A stretch of 64,000 bases of DNA from Vibrio brasiliensis LMG 20546 (GCF_000189255.1 NZ_AEVS01000035.1:1-64000), one strand, 5' to 3'; counted from the stretch's first letter, positions 1 through 9,147 are shown. Numbers and translations: made by a program. The notes: generated from the letters alone by a model not told the origin.

Positions 1-780
1 ATGTTAGGCAAGTTTATCTCCGTTGGTGCATTAGCATCACTGGTGACTTACGGTGCACTGTGGGTGTGCCTTGAAGTTTTTTCGATGGATTTTAAATGGG
101 TCTATCTGACCTTTGGTGGTATAGGTTTCTTGCTGGTCGCCTGGATGGCGTTTGCTTTTCCGCAGTTTGAAACCCATGTTCAGCAAAACAAAAAGCTGGT
201 GCTTCGCAAGCGTTACTGGCTCTACTATGCGCTGACCTTTATGAGTGGCGCCCGCCGCCAAATCTTTACCGTGTTTGCTGGTTTCCTGATGGTAGAAAAG
301 TTTGGTTATTCTGCTGCCGACGTCACTATGCTGTTTCTAATTAATTACCTGTTCAACTTCCTGTTCGCTAAGCGTATTGGTAAGTTCATCGGTCAGGTCG
401 GTGAGCGCAAAGCACTGATGTTTGAATACACCGGCCTGATTGGTGTTTTCGTTGGTTATGCATTGGTTGAAACCGCAGAGTGGGCTGCTGCTCTGTACGT
501 GATTGATCATCTGTTCTTCGCTCTGGCGCTTGCGATCAAGACCTACTTCCAGAAGATCGCTGACCCTGCAGATATGGCCTCAACAGCGGGTGTTTCATTC
601 ACCATCAACCATATCGCGGCCGTATTTATTCCCGTGACGTTTGGTTTTATCTGGCTGGTTTCCCCTGCCGCGGTGTTCTACATCGGTGCGGCGATGGCAC
701 TGGTTTCCTTTACCCTGTCACTCAACATTCCTAAGTTGCCTCAAGAGGGTAACGAAGTTCGTGTCTTAAACTGGAGTTAA
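1..780 (+). CDS. MFS transporter, C-terminal part (cut by window start)
   Basis: About 259 residues of a hydrophobic polytopic membrane protein. It shows repeated transmembrane stretches separated by short basic loops, such as RKRYWLYY and KRIGKFIGQVGERK, as in major facilitator superfamily carriers. That family is usually about 400 residues long, and the reading frame is open to the first base, so the N-terminal third probably lies outside the window and the ATG at base 1 is likely internal. The gene stops 8 bases before a Gfo/Idh/MocA oxidoreductase on the same strand, so the two are probably cotranscribed. The substrate cannot be read from the sequence. Confidence 0.75.
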   Translation: MLGKFISVGALASLVTYGALWVCLEVFSMDFKWVYLTFGGIGFLLVAWMAFAFPQFETHVQQNKKLVLRKRYWLYYALTFMSGARRQIFTVFAGFLMVEKFGYSAADVTMLFLINYLFNFLFAKRIGKFIGQVGERKALMFEYTGLIGVFVGYALVETAEWAAALYVIDHLFFALALAIKTYFQKIADPADMASTAGVSFTINHIAAVFIPVTFGFIWLVSPAAVFYIGAAMALVSFTLSLNIPKLPQEGNEVRVLNWS

Positions 781-788
781 TCAAGGGT

Positions 789-1727
789 ATGAAAGTAGCG
801 ATTGTTGGACTGGGTGATATTGCTCAGAAAGCGTACTTACCAGTTATCACGCAACTGGCTGATGTCGAGCCGATCTTCTGTACTCGTAACGGTGACACAC
901 TGAAAGCGTTAGGCCAGAAGTATCGCGTGGAACATCTTTGTCAGGATTATCGTGATGTTATGGCGTATAAACCTGATGCGGTAATGATTCACGCCGCCAC
1001 TGCTGCACATCGTGAAATCGCAGGCTTCTTCCTTGCGCAGGGTGTGGCGACGTTTGTTGACAAGCCGTTGGCGAACTCAGCGCAAGATGTTGAGTTTCTC
1101 TATGAAGTTGCCGAGCGTCACAGGCAGCCACTGTATGTCGGCTTTAACCGTCGACATATACCGCTCTACAATCAGCATATTCCTGAGTTGAGTCAGGGGA
1201 CGGTTGGTGAGCTGACTTCATTAAGATGGGAGAAGCACAGATATAACCTCAGTGGCGATATCCGTACTTTTGTCTTTGATGACTTTATTCATCCTCTCGA
1301 TAGCATCAACCTCAATGCTCAATCGACCTTAGAACATGTCTATGTGACCCGTCAGTTTGATGGCGACAAGCTGGCTCGGCTTGATGTGCAGTGGCAGGTA
1401 GGGGAGACCTTGTTACACGCTTCAATGAATCGCCAGTTTGGCATCACTAAAGAACGAGTCTCGGCGACTTATGTCAACAAGGCGCTGGAGTTTGATTCCT
1501 TTACCTCTGGTCGTATATGGCAGCAATCTGAAGAGTCAGTGATTGCGTTAAAAGACTGGACGCCAATGCTCGCCAGCAAAGGCTTTGAAGCGATGATTAC
1601 CGATTGGCTCAATGTGGTACGAAGCGGAAAAATAGCCACTGAAGTCGTCACGCGTAATATCGCTACTCATCAATTGGCGCAACAGTTGGTCGATCACTTA
1701 ACTGCCAAACAGGTTACTGCTGAGTGA
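789..1727 (+). CDS. Gfo/Idh/MocA family NAD(P)-dependent oxidoreductase
   Basis: A 312-residue soluble protein. It begins with a Rossmann dinucleotide-binding stretch (VAIVGLGDIAQKAYLP, residues 3-18). Around residues 95-100 it has the family signature VDKPLANS, with the Lys that normally takes part in catalysis. The second half fits the alpha/beta substrate domain of the family. These enzymes oxidise or reduce sugars, inositols or related polyols; the substrate here is unknown. It follows the MFS gene by 8 bases, which suggests uptake and conversion of one compound. Its 3' end overlaps the convergent LysR gene by 14 bases. Confidence 0.85.
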   Translation: MKVAIVGLGDIAQKAYLPVITQLADVEPIFCTRNGDTLKALGQKYRVEHLCQDYRDVMAYKPDAVMIHAATAAHREIAGFFLAQGVATFVDKPLANSAQDVEFLYEVAERHRQPLYVGFNRRHIPLYNQHIPELSQGTVGELTSLRWEKHRYNLSGDIRTFVFDDFIHPLDSINLNAQSTLEHVYVTRQFDGDKLARLDVQWQVGETLLHASMNRQFGITKERVSATYVNKALEFDSFTSGRIWQQSEESVIALKDWTPMLASKGFEAMITDWLNVVRSGKIATEVVTRNIATHQLAQQLVDHLTAKQVTAE

Positions 1728-2628
1728 ATTTGCTCTGCATGTAATCGACAAACGCTTTGATTTGCCCGGGAATAAATTTTGACTGGGCATATTGAGCGAT
1801 AACCTGCCCCTGATAGTTTCCACCGATATGCCAATCTTGCAGCACTTCTACGACCTGTCCAGAATCGAGATACTCTTGGATCGCAAACTCAGGAAACACC
1901 GACAGTCCAATGCCTCGCAACACGGCTTCGCGACGAATCTCACTATGGTTTACAGCAAAAGAGCCGTTGGCATTGATCGATAGCTTTTGCTCATCTTGAG
2001 TGAAATCCCAAATTCGGTCACGAGGGTTTTCCCCCAGACATAAACAGTTGTGATCGGTGATTTGGTCGGGGTGCTGAGGAGTACCATATTGTTTTAGATA
2101 ATCCGGACTGGCACACAGGACTAAACGGCATTGGCTAAGTGTTCGTGCGATCAGACCAATGTTAGGTTTATCGGTGATATGGATAATGACATCCACTTCA
2201 TCACCTATCGGGTCGATATAGTGGTCGGCGACTTTCAGCTGCAAACTCACCTTTGGAAACTCTTGGATAAAGTCGAGAATCATTGGCATCAGCACCTGAC
2301 GAGAGAGGGCTTTAGGCGCTGCTACCCGCAGTACACCTGACACTTCTGACTTATCGGTCTGTGCAGCAGATACTGCGAGTTTGGCCGAGTGCATCATGTC
2401 TGAGCACAAGCTGTACACTTCCTGACCTGTGGTACTTAGGCGCATCTGGCGGGTGGTACGCTCAAGCAATTTTTCTTCGAGGGTATTTTCTAATCGGGTT
2501 ATTGAACGGCTGACTGAAGAGGGGGAAACCCCAAGCTTCTTCGCCGTTTTAGAGAAACTTCCTGTTTCGACAACGTTAACGAAGATCGCCATTTCCGAAA
2601 GTAGTGGAATAAGCTTATTTGTGTCCAT
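1714..2628 (-). CDS. LysR family transcriptional regulator
   Basis: About 304 residues from the chosen ATG, with an N-terminal winged helix-turn-helix (FVNVVETGSFSKTAKKLGVS, then SSVSRSITRLE) and a C-terminal periplasmic-binding-like effector domain. An upstream in-frame start at 2667 exists. I prefer 2628 because AAGGA lies just upstream of it and the product then starts at the usual distance from the helix-turn-helix. The gene is divergent from the dioxygenase gene at 2813 and convergent with the Gfo/Idh/MocA gene. By the usual LysR arrangement it could control the dioxygenase-exporter genes. Its effector is unknown. Confidence 0.85.
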   Translation of the reverse strand: MDTNKLIPLLSEMAIFVNVVETGSFSKTAKKLGVSPSSVSRSITRLENTLEEKLLERTTRQMRLSTTGQEVYSLCSDMMHSAKLAVSAAQTDKSEVSGVLRVAAPKALSRQVLMPMILDFIQEFPKVSLQLKVADHYIDPIGDEVDVIIHITDKPNIGLIARTLSQCRLVLCASPDYLKQYGTPQHPDQITDHNCLCLGENPRDRIWDFTQDEQKLSINANGSFAVNHSEIRREAVLRGIGLSVFPEFAIQEYLDSGQVVEVLQDWHIGGNYQGQVIAQYAQSKFIPGQIKAFVDYMQSKFTQQ

Positions 2629-2630
2629 GG

Positions 2631-2647
2631 TGCAAAAATCCTTTGCA
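2631..2647. promoter_or_regulatory. Inverted repeat TGCAAA-N5-TTTGCA over the LysR translation start region
   Basis: Perfect 6-base arms lie just upstream of the preferred start codon of the LysR gene. The N5 and adjoining arm contain its AAGGA ribosome-binding site. It could be an operator for autoregulation or a small RNA hairpin. The shared 184-base gap also drives the divergent dioxygenase gene. Confidence 0.35.
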
Positions 2648-2812
2648 GAATAACCATATTGTTTCACTTACGTTACTTGTGGATACTAGTGTAGTCAACA
2701 ATGAAAGCCTTATAACGGAACGTCATTGTGGACAAGGTAACAACGATAAGAAATTCAACGATTTTAGCCTCTTATCAAGCCATTCCCCTACAAGGTTTAG
2801 GGAGGCGATGAG

Positions 2813-3550
2813 ATGGACTCATTGTTAGTTGAACGCTATACGCCAGTGATTGCCAACTTGCTTGATTTACACAACTACGTCTTCATTAGTGGCCGGCAGA
2901 TGACGGCTATGTTGGCAACCAATGTGGATGAAGTCACCCGCTTTAAGAACTGCTGGAGTCATCTTGAGTTGGATCGCTTTATGGCTGACGGTGGGATGTA
3001 TCGGCATCGACGCTACGGCCAGTACCTAAAACACATAGATAGTACAAAGCTGACTTTGCTACCACATCAGGCCTTTGTTCAGTCACTGGAGGTTAACTCG
3101 CTAAACGGTGGAATGGATCGTCACTTCGCGCCACTGACCAAAGTGTTTATGACATCGCCGATCCTAGACAAGTTATTGCTAATGATGAGCAATATCTTTG
3201 ATTGGTGCGAGGGCAGGCCAAGTGACTGGATTATTGGTGTGCATCCTCAGCGTATCGTTGCGGATGGCGCAAAAAAAGGTCTACCCACACCGGAAGGCTT
3301 ACATCGGAATGGTGTTACTTACCTGGCCAGCATTGTCATGAGGCGAAACAACATTACTGGTGGCGAGACCAGGATTACCGACGCTAAGAAGAAGACATTG
3401 GAATGCTTAGTCTTAGATCAACCGTTAGATATGGTGCTGGCTAACGATAATAGAACTTTGCACGAGGTATCTCCCATTACCTCCGTGTGCCAAGAAAGAT
3501 GTGCGTACCGGGATGTACTGGTGGTCACTTTTACCAAGATGGAGAATTAG
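2813..3550 (+). CDS. 2OG-Fe(II) dioxygenase family protein (isoleucine-dioxygenase-like), iron ligand Asp replaced by Asn
   Basis: A 245-residue protein that resembles bacterial free-amino-acid hydroxylases of the L-isoleucine dioxygenase type. Shared landmarks are LHRNG (about residues 164-168), GGET (about 183-186), LHEVSP (about 217-222) and RDVLVVTF near the end, where Arg should bind 2-oxoglutarate. In the known family the first motif reads H-x-D and supplies two iron ligands; here it reads H-R-N (codon AAT). Activity may therefore be lost or altered. It is followed after 1 base by an EamA exporter gene, the kind of pairing reported for Bacillus isoleucine dioxygenase. Substrate unknown. 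Confidence 0.75.
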   Translation: MDSLLVERYTPVIANLLDLHNYVFISGRQMTAMLATNVDEVTRFKNCWSHLELDRFMADGGMYRHRRYGQYLKHIDSTKLTLLPHQAFVQSLEVNSLNGGMDRHFAPLTKVFMTSPILDKLLLMMSNIFDWCEGRPSDWIIGVHPQRIVADGAKKGLPTPEGLHRNGVTYLASIVMRRNNITGGETRITDAKKKTLECLVLDQPLDMVLANDNRTLHEVSPITSVCQERCAYRDVLVVTFTKMEN

Positions 3551-3551
3551 A

Positions 3552-4457
3552 ATGACAACCACAACGGAACAACTGAAAAAAGGAAGTTTCAGATTACCGT
3601 TAACAGAATTGATGTTACTTCTTGTCGCGATTTTCTGGGGAACCAGTTATGGTCTGACAAAAAGTGCCCTTGTGTTTACCAGTGTTCTGGTATTCATTTC
3701 AATCCGTTTTTCGATCACTTTTCTGTGTATGCTACCTGTAGTGATTCGAGACTTTCGCCAAGGACTGAGCAAAGACTGGCAAATAGCCCTCCCAACCGGT
3801 CTGATCCTATCGGCGATTTTTTTCTGCGAAGTGTTTGGGGTCTCTCAGACCTCAGCATCAAATGCGGCGTTCCTTATCAGCCTGTCGGTAATTCTGACGG
3901 CCTTTGCTGAACTGATCATCAACAAGAAAAGGGTCAGCAATACCTTATGGTTACTGACTCTATGCAGTGTAGTTGGGGTTTTGCTGCTAACCAGTGATGA
4001 GGGTTTTGAGTTGTCATTGAATGGTGGCGACTACTTTATCTTAGCCGCTGCACTTTTGAGGGCGCTAATGGTAACGCTGACTAAGCGCTTTACCGAAGGC
4101 AAGCAGATCACAACCAGTACCTTAACCGCCCTGCAGTCACTGGTTGTTGCGACTGTCGCGATAATTTGTGCGGTGACATACTTACCTGCGTCAGAGTTTG
4201 TTATCCCGACCAGTGTTGAGTTCTGGTTAACCGTGGCGTATCTGGTTCTGTTCTGTACTCTGTTTGCATTCTATGTTCAGAACTATGCTGTCCGTCGAAC
4301 GTCTCCAACACGCGTGTCGCTCTTGATGGGCAGTGAACCTCTGTTTGGCGCCATCTTCGCTATGATCTGGCTGCAAGAGTCACTCACCACACTGCAAATT
4401 GTTGGTGGCTTATTGATCCTGTTTAGTGTCATCGTGACTTCAACCAAAGAAAGCTAG
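3552..4457 (+). CDS. EamA/DMT family transporter
   Basis: A 301-residue integral membrane protein with about ten transmembrane segments arranged as two EamA repeats. The first begins with LLLVAIFWGTSYGLTKSALV near the N terminus; the second ends with FGAIFAMIWLQESLTTLQIVGG. The ATG at 3552 is chosen over an upstream in-frame start at 3501 because GGAG lies just before it and it follows the dioxygenase stop by 1 base. Members of this superfamily often export amino acids or metabolites, so this one may export the dioxygenase product; that is inference from neighbourhood. Confidence 0.85.
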   Translation: MTTTTEQLKKGSFRLPLTELMLLLVAIFWGTSYGLTKSALVFTSVLVFISIRFSITFLCMLPVVIRDFRQGLSKDWQIALPTGLILSAIFFCEVFGVSQTSASNAAFLISLSVILTAFAELIINKKRVSNTLWLLTLCSVVGVLLLTSDEGFELSLNGGDYFILAAALLRALMVTLTKRFTEGKQITTSTLTALQSLVVATVAIICAVTYLPASEFVIPTSVEFWLTVAYLVLFCTLFAFYVQNYAVRRTSPTRVSLLMGSEPLFGAIFAMIWLQESLTTLQIVGGLLILFSVIVTSTKES

Positions 4458-4587
4458 TCTGTAAGCTCAAAGCGGTCAAAAATTCTGTTCAATGACTACT
4501 TTATTGATCGCTTCCATATTAAAGTAACCCTCAATGAAGAATTTAAGGCGTGCAGCGGATGCGCGCCTTTGTTTGCTGAGGATGAAA

Positions 4588-5586
4588 ATGACCAAACCGT
4601 TGAACGAATGTATTGTCCCAATGTACCCCACTATTCAGGCACTGGATGTGAACGCGCTTGAACCTGGTGAGCATAAGTTTTGGTTTGCAGTAGCAACGGA
4701 TGCGATTGGTCATCCGCAAACTTTACCTGTACGTGTATTTAAAGGTTCTAAACCGGGCAAACGCATCATGATCACCGCTGGTGTGCATGGAGATGAACAA
4801 AACGGTATCCTCACCGCGCAGAAGCTCGCTCGTGAACTGGAAGGGAAGAGCATCTCTGGCTGTGTGACCATAGTACCCGCAGTTAATTTATCAGGTATCG
4901 CTCGCCACAGCCGTGACTTCCATTCTGCGGCACCAGACAGCTCGTCGGCTAACCTCAACCGGATCTTTCCCGGCAATCCTCATGGTGATGATGCCAGCCG
5001 GTATGCCAACAGCCTATGGGAAAACCTCCTGAAACCGAATGCGGACCTGGCTATTGATCTTCATTCTCAAACCAGTGGCAGTGCTTACCCTCTGTATGCT
5101 TTTGCTGACTATCGTATTGATGATGCCATTCGTATGGCCCGTCTTATCAACCCTGATGTGATTCTTAATGATCCGGGTGATCCTGGTATTTTAGAAACCG
5201 TGTATAACCGAGCGGATATTCCATCGATAACGATTGAAGTAGGCGTTGGACGTTATACCGATCTGGAGATGGTGGATAGGGCAACAACTGGCGTGCTCAA
5301 TGTACTGCGCTGTTATGAGCTACTGGATGGCGAGGTTGAGAGCGCCAACAATGCCTGTGTTGAAGGTAATACCATCACCAGTGTCAGAGCGGAGCAAGGT
5401 GGATTTGTTATTTGCCATGTTGAACTGCTTGAAGAGGTTAAGCAGGGTCAGAAGCTCGCCACTCAATACAACAGTTTTGGTGATGAGATTCAGACCTACT
5501 TTTCGCCGTCTGCAGGGGTTGTTATTAGCCACAACGTAGAGTCGGTGCGCGCTCCGGGCTCGCTGGTGGTCAGATTGATCTGCTAG
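4588..5586 (+). CDS. Succinylglutamate desuccinylase/aspartoacylase family zinc hydrolase
   Basis: About 332 residues from the chosen ATG. Zinc-binding and catalytic motifs of the AstE/AspA branch of the M14-like fold are present: GVHGDEQNG (His and Glu ligands), DLHSQ (third His) and SITIEVG (catalytic Glu). Family members remove acyl groups from N-acyl amino acids or act on similar amides. The ATG at 4588 is preferred because GAGG is spaced well before it; in-frame ATGs at 4582 and 4534 are alternatives. It lies 130 bases after the EamA gene. Its stop codon overlaps the convergent MocR gene in the shared palindrome CTAG. Confidence 0.8.
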   Translation: MTKPLNECIVPMYPTIQALDVNALEPGEHKFWFAVATDAIGHPQTLPVRVFKGSKPGKRIMITAGVHGDEQNGILTAQKLARELEGKSISGCVTIVPAVNLSGIARHSRDFHSAAPDSSSANLNRIFPGNPHGDDASRYANSLWENLLKPNADLAIDLHSQTSGSAYPLYAFADYRIDDAIRMARLINPDVILNDPGDPGILETVYNRADIPSITIEVGVGRYTDLEMVDRATTGVLNVLRCYELLDGEVESANNACVEGNTITSVRAEQGGFVICHVELLEEVKQGQKLATQYNSFGDEIQTYFSPSAGVVISHNVESVRAPGSLVVRLIC

Positions 5587-6968
5587 CTTTTGTGCTTGTT
5601 AATCAGCGTCAGCAGTATGTCTAGCTGGCGCTTTGCTTCTCCTTCCAGCGGATAGCCTATGTTGATCCGCAGACAATCCCGGTAAAGATCAAGAGTACTA
5701 AACAGCTTGCCAAGCCGGATATCAAGCTTGTGCTGATCAACCGCAATCGCAAAAGCTTCGCAGTCTAATCCCGGAGCCTGTAACCAAAGCACCATGCCAC
5801 CTTGTGGATTACTGATGTTAACGCCTGCTGGTAAGTGCTCGGCTAAGTAATCGAGATATTGGCGTCTTAGATCGAGGAGTTTTGCTCTACGATGTCGAAC
5901 ATGCTTAGCGTATTGACCTGAGTCGATAAAGTCGGCGACGGCAAGCTGAGTGGGCAGTGCTACCCCGTAGCTGGCGGCGGTGAACTTCTCTTTGTAGACA
6001 TCAAGGTATCTGCCCGGCAAGCACCAGCCGAGTCGGTAGCTCGGTGACAGGCTTTTCGATACAGAACCACACCACAACACGTAGCCACCCTTGTCGTAAT
6101 ACTTGGCAGGTAGAGGTGTATGGTCGCTATACGACAGTTCAAGATAGACATCATCTTCGATGATCGGTACCCGATATTTGTTAGCCAAATTTGCCAGTGC
6201 CTGTTTCTGACTGGCCGACATATTGATCCCTTGCGGGTTCATATGCGAGGTACAGAAAATCGCTGCATCAACCCGTTTATGTTTAAGATGTGTTTCTAAC
6301 TGTTCGAGATCGATACCGTCATCCAGAGAGGGTATCTCTACGATTTGTCGCTTCATCTGCCCGAGCAGTTCCAGAATACCGTTAAAGCAAGGTGAGCTAA
6401 TGGCAATGGTATCGCCTTCATTACTGCATGACTCCAGAGCTGCTTTGATTGCAGACATACAACCTGCGGTAATCACAACTTGTTCGGCGGGGAAGTGCAG
6501 GTTGATCTTAGCGAAATGAGTCGCGAGAGCCTGTCGCAGTAACGGTTCTCCCTGAGTATCCGGGTAGTGGTTGAGACGGTCACCTAAACGCTTCAATGAA
6601 CGACGGAAACTGCGCTCTAGTTCGGTAACGGATTGCTGGTCATTAATGGTGGTTGAGACGCCTAGCGGGCCCTGAACTGATGGGTGGGAAGGGTAGCTCT
6701 GGGTAACATTCGATACTTTGCTGACAAATTGAGCCCACTCTGGCGTTGAATGACGTGGCTTGCGTGGCGCAACAAAATATCCAGCCTGAGGACGAGAGAG
6801 AATCCAGCCTTGTGACTCCAACTCTTGATAGCAGCTAACTACTGTCGACATGCTGACTGACTGCTGTTTGGCTAACTGTCTGAGTGATGGCATTCGGCCA
6901 CCTTCCTGACGTAATCCGGATTCAATCTCTTCAACAAATTGATTGGCTAGTTGTTTATAGATGCTCAT
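5583..6968 (-). CDS. MocR-type regulator: GntR helix-turn-helix fused to class I aminotransferase domain
   Basis: About 461 residues from the ATG at 6968. The N-terminal GntR winged helix covers roughly residues 1-70 (PSLRQLAKQQSVSMSTVVSCYQ). The rest is an aminotransferase-like domain with the PLP lysine in GSVSKSLSPSYRLGW and the CTSHMNPQG loop. GGCGGGGAC upstream supports this start over an in-frame one at 7064. MocR proteins usually use PLP or an amino-acid aldimine as effector and often regulate a divergent gene. Here that would be the EamA transporter at 7083, about 115 bases away. Its 3' end meets the aspartoacylase-like gene. Confidence 0.9.
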   Translation of the reverse strand: MSIYKQLANQFVEEIESGLRQEGGRMPSLRQLAKQQSVSMSTVVSCYQELESQGWILSRPQAGYFVAPRKPRHSTPEWAQFVSKVSNVTQSYPSHPSVQGPLGVSTTINDQQSVTELERSFRRSLKRLGDRLNHYPDTQGEPLLRQALATHFAKINLHFPAEQVVITAGCMSAIKAALESCSNEGDTIAISSPCFNGILELLGQMKRQIVEIPSLDDGIDLEQLETHLKHKRVDAAIFCTSHMNPQGINMSASQKQALANLANKYRVPIIEDDVYLELSYSDHTPLPAKYYDKGGYVLWCGSVSKSLSPSYRLGWCLPGRYLDVYKEKFTAASYGVALPTQLAVADFIDSGQYAKHVRHRRAKLLDLRRQYLDYLAEHLPAGVNISNPQGGMVLWLQAPGLDCEAFAIAVDQHKLDIRLGKLFSTLDLYRDCLRINIGYPLEGEAKRQLDILLTLINKHKS

Positions 6969-7082
6969 CTGTCCCCGCCTGCTACGCGATTGTCTAACTG
7001 TACCGGTTTTTCTTTTAAAAATTGTATCTGTATATGATTTTGCGCTCAAGGGATACTGACTCAAAACATAGAGGAGGTGAAT

Positions 7083-7994
7083 ATGAAAAGAAATGATTTG
7101 CTACTGGCAATTGCAGTAATGGCCATCTGGGGATTCAATTTTTCAATGATCAAGATGGGGGTGACCAATGTTCATCCTCTGCTGGCAACGGCGGCACGTT
7201 TTGCTTTAGCAGTAATGCCAGCGATTTTCTTTATTGCCAGACCTAACGTTCAGTGGCGCTATCTGGTTAGCTACGGTTTAGTGTTTGGTGTCGGTATCTG
7301 GGGTATGGCGTCGTGGTCAATTACCGCAGGCTTATCATCGGGGATCTCATCGGTCTTGCTGTCAACTAACGTTATCATCGGAATGATTGTAGGCGTGTGG
7401 GTGTTTAAGGAGCAGGCATCGACACGTAAGATCACGGGTGCCGTATTGGCTATGGTGGCGTTACTGGTCCTGGTAATGTCGACCACAGGTAACGTGACGT
7501 TAGCTGGTGTGGTGCTAATCATGATTGCGGCGTGTAGCTGGACATTAATGGGCGTGATTGTCAAAGCATCAAAAACGACTCAGGCCTTTGCATTTAATGT
7601 ATGGGGAATGCTGTTTGCGCCGATTCCTCTGGTGCTGTTTGCTACTGCGCTACATGGCGAACAGATCTTGTGGTCTGCGCTGGATAACTGGGATTGGAGC
7701 ACAACGGTTGCGGTGTTATTCCAGGCATATCCGACAACTCTGTTTGGCTACTGGGTCTGGAATCGAACTCTGATTAAATATCCGTTGAGTACAGCGGCTC
7801 CACTAACTCTGTTGGTACCTGTGTTTGCACTTATCAGTGGTTACTTTATGTATGACGAGGTGCTGTCTGTTGCTCAGGTGGTCGCATCAGGACTGTTTTT
7901 GGTCGGGATTGGTCTAATTGTTAAACCAGCAAAAGCTAAGGTTGAACAGCCGATAATCGCTGATAGGGATGCCTTGATCAAAACGGCAAGATAA
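7083..7994 (+). CDS. EamA/DMT family transporter
   Basis: A 303-residue membrane protein with ten predicted helices in two EamA halves (LLLAIAVMAIWGFNFSMIKM at the start; TLLVPVFALISGYFMYDEV in the second half). The ATG at 7083 sits after a strong GAGGAGGTG; the in-frame GTG at 7077 is less likely because it overlaps that site. It is divergent from the MocR regulator, a common arrangement for amino-acid or vitamin-B6-linked exporters controlled by MocR proteins. The transported compound is unknown. A strong bidirectional hairpin follows the stop codon. Confidence 0.9.
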   Translation: MKRNDLLLAIAVMAIWGFNFSMIKMGVTNVHPLLATAARFALAVMPAIFFIARPNVQWRYLVSYGLVFGVGIWGMASWSITAGLSSGISSVLLSTNVIIGMIVGVWVFKEQASTRKITGAVLAMVALLVLVMSTTGNVTLAGVVLIMIAACSWTLMGVIVKASKTTQAFAFNVWGMLFAPIPLVLFATALHGEQILWSALDNWDWSTTVAVLFQAYPTTLFGYWVWNRTLIKYPLSTAAPLTLLVPVFALISGYFMYDEVLSVAQVVASGLFLVGIGLIVKPAKAKVEQPIIADRDALIKTAR

Positions 7995-8001
7995 ACGTTC
8001 G

Positions 8002-8032
8002 AAACCGGGTCAGCTTATAACTGACCCGGTTT
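8002..8032. terminator. Bidirectional rho-independent terminator between the EamA gene and hcr
   Basis: Perfect 12-base arms (AAACCGGGTCAG / CTGACCCGGTTT) with a 7-base loop lie between two convergent genes. A-rich and T-rich outer ends allow it to work on both strands. Confidence 0.85.
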
Positions 8033-8043
8033 GTTGACTGTTG

Positions 8044-9078
8044 CTACATAAGCTCGACTTCGACGTCTGTCTCTATCTGGGTTGAACAAGCCAAAGTATA
8101 GCCGTTGGCAATATCTTCTTCGCTCAGTGTTTCGGTACTGTTTCGAGTCACCTGACCTTTATTAACTTTACATTTGCATGAGCCACACATACCGCTACGG
8201 CAGGCAATAATGATTGGCACACCTTGCTGTTCGAGCACGTCAGCCAGCGTTGAGCCCTGTTCTACTTGAGCAGAAACACCAAATGCAGGCACTTCAAACT
8301 GTACTACACCGCTGGACGAAGAGTCTTGCTTGGACTCGATTGGTGTAAAGCTTTCCTGATGGAACTGATCTGCTTCAACCCCAAGAGCCAGAGAGTATTG
8401 CTCCATGTCTTGCATAAAGCGAGTTGGACCACATAGGTAGACGGTACGCTGCCCTATGTCCGGGCAGAGTGTTTTTAACCATTGCTGATCAAGACGACCC
8501 TGAGGGTGCTGTGTACCTGTGTTGTCTTTCAGCAATAGCTTAAGATCAAAGTTACTGTGCACCGCGTTGATTGACTCTAACTCATCAAAATAGATGGTCT
8601 TCGCAGCACTCTTGGCCATATGAATGAAGACGATGTCGAGCTGTTCTTTGTCGCGTAACCAAGTTTTTGCCATCGACATCACGGGAGTGATTCCGCAACC
8701 AGCGCTCAGCAACACGACTTTTTCTTTTGGCTGATTATCGACACAATTAAACGGTCCTGTCGGAGCGAGAACCTGCACTGTATCTCCAATCGAGAATTGG
8801 TCGACGATATGGTTAGAAACTAAACCTCCATCAACACGCTTTACGGTCAGTTTGAGGTGATCATCACCTGGCATCGAAGCGATAGAGTAAGCTCGATACT
8901 CCAGTTTGCCATTTAACTCGAAGCCCAATGAAACGAATTGACCGGGCTTGAAGCTACTAAAATGAAGGTGGCAGCCATCAGCAGCTTGTAACTTGATGCT
9001 GACGGTATCTTCCGTTTCCTGCCACTTGTCGCTACAGCGCATAAGTGCTGGTTGGTTATTTTGCCATTCAATAAACAT
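8044..9078 (-). CDS. hcr: Hcp reductase, NADH-dependent (FAD and 2Fe-2S)
   Basis: About 344 residues from the ATG at 9078. A ferredoxin-reductase FAD domain (RAYSIASMPG) comes first, then an NAD-binding domain (SAGCGITPVMSM and YLCGPTRFM). A plant-type ferredoxin domain is at the C terminus with CRSGMCGSCKC and a final Cys. This order is that of Hcr, which passes electrons from NADH to the hybrid cluster protein. An in-frame start at 9126 exists but would run through the hairpin between the two genes. It is downstream of hcp by about 70 bases and presumably shares the hcp sigma-54 promoter. Confidence 0.92.
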   Translation of the reverse strand: MFIEWQNNQPALMRCSDKWQETEDTVSIKLQAADGCHLHFSSFKPGQFVSLGFELNGKLEYRAYSIASMPGDDHLKLTVKRVDGGLVSNHIVDQFSIGDTVQVLAPTGPFNCVDNQPKEKVVLLSAGCGITPVMSMAKTWLRDKEQLDIVFIHMAKSAAKTIYFDELESINAVHSNFDLKLLLKDNTGTQHPQGRLDQQWLKTLCPDIGQRTVYLCGPTRFMQDMEQYSLALGVEADQFHQESFTPIESKQDSSSSGVVQFEVPAFGVSAQVEQGSTLADVLEQQGVPIIIACRSGMCGSCKCKVNKGQVTRNSTETLSEEDIANGYTLACSTQIETDVEVELM

Positions 9079-9099
9079 CTTGGTTCTCTCGCAAAGAAA

Positions 9100-9132
9100 C
9101 ACCCAGTACACAGGAGCTCTATGCACTGGGTG
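9100..9132 (-). repeat. Intergenic hairpin between hcp and hcr
   Basis: Arms CACCCAGT and ACTGGGTG flank a 17-base loop that contains the palindrome GAGCTC. It has no T-run, so it looks more like an mRNA processing or stabilising hairpin, or a partial terminator that lowers hcr relative to hcp, than a full terminator. Confidence 0.5.
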
Positions 9133-9147
9133 TGGGCAGTGAAATGA

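Noticed and set aside
1-780. Treating the ATG at base 1 as the true start of a short 259-residue transporter
   Set aside because: The family is about 400 residues long and the frame is open at the window edge, so the gene is most likely cut.
5583-5586. Convergent genes sharing CTAG as both stop codons (also 42067-42070)
   Set aside because: CTAG is self-complementary, so tightly packed convergent genes can share it by simple compaction; no special function is needed.
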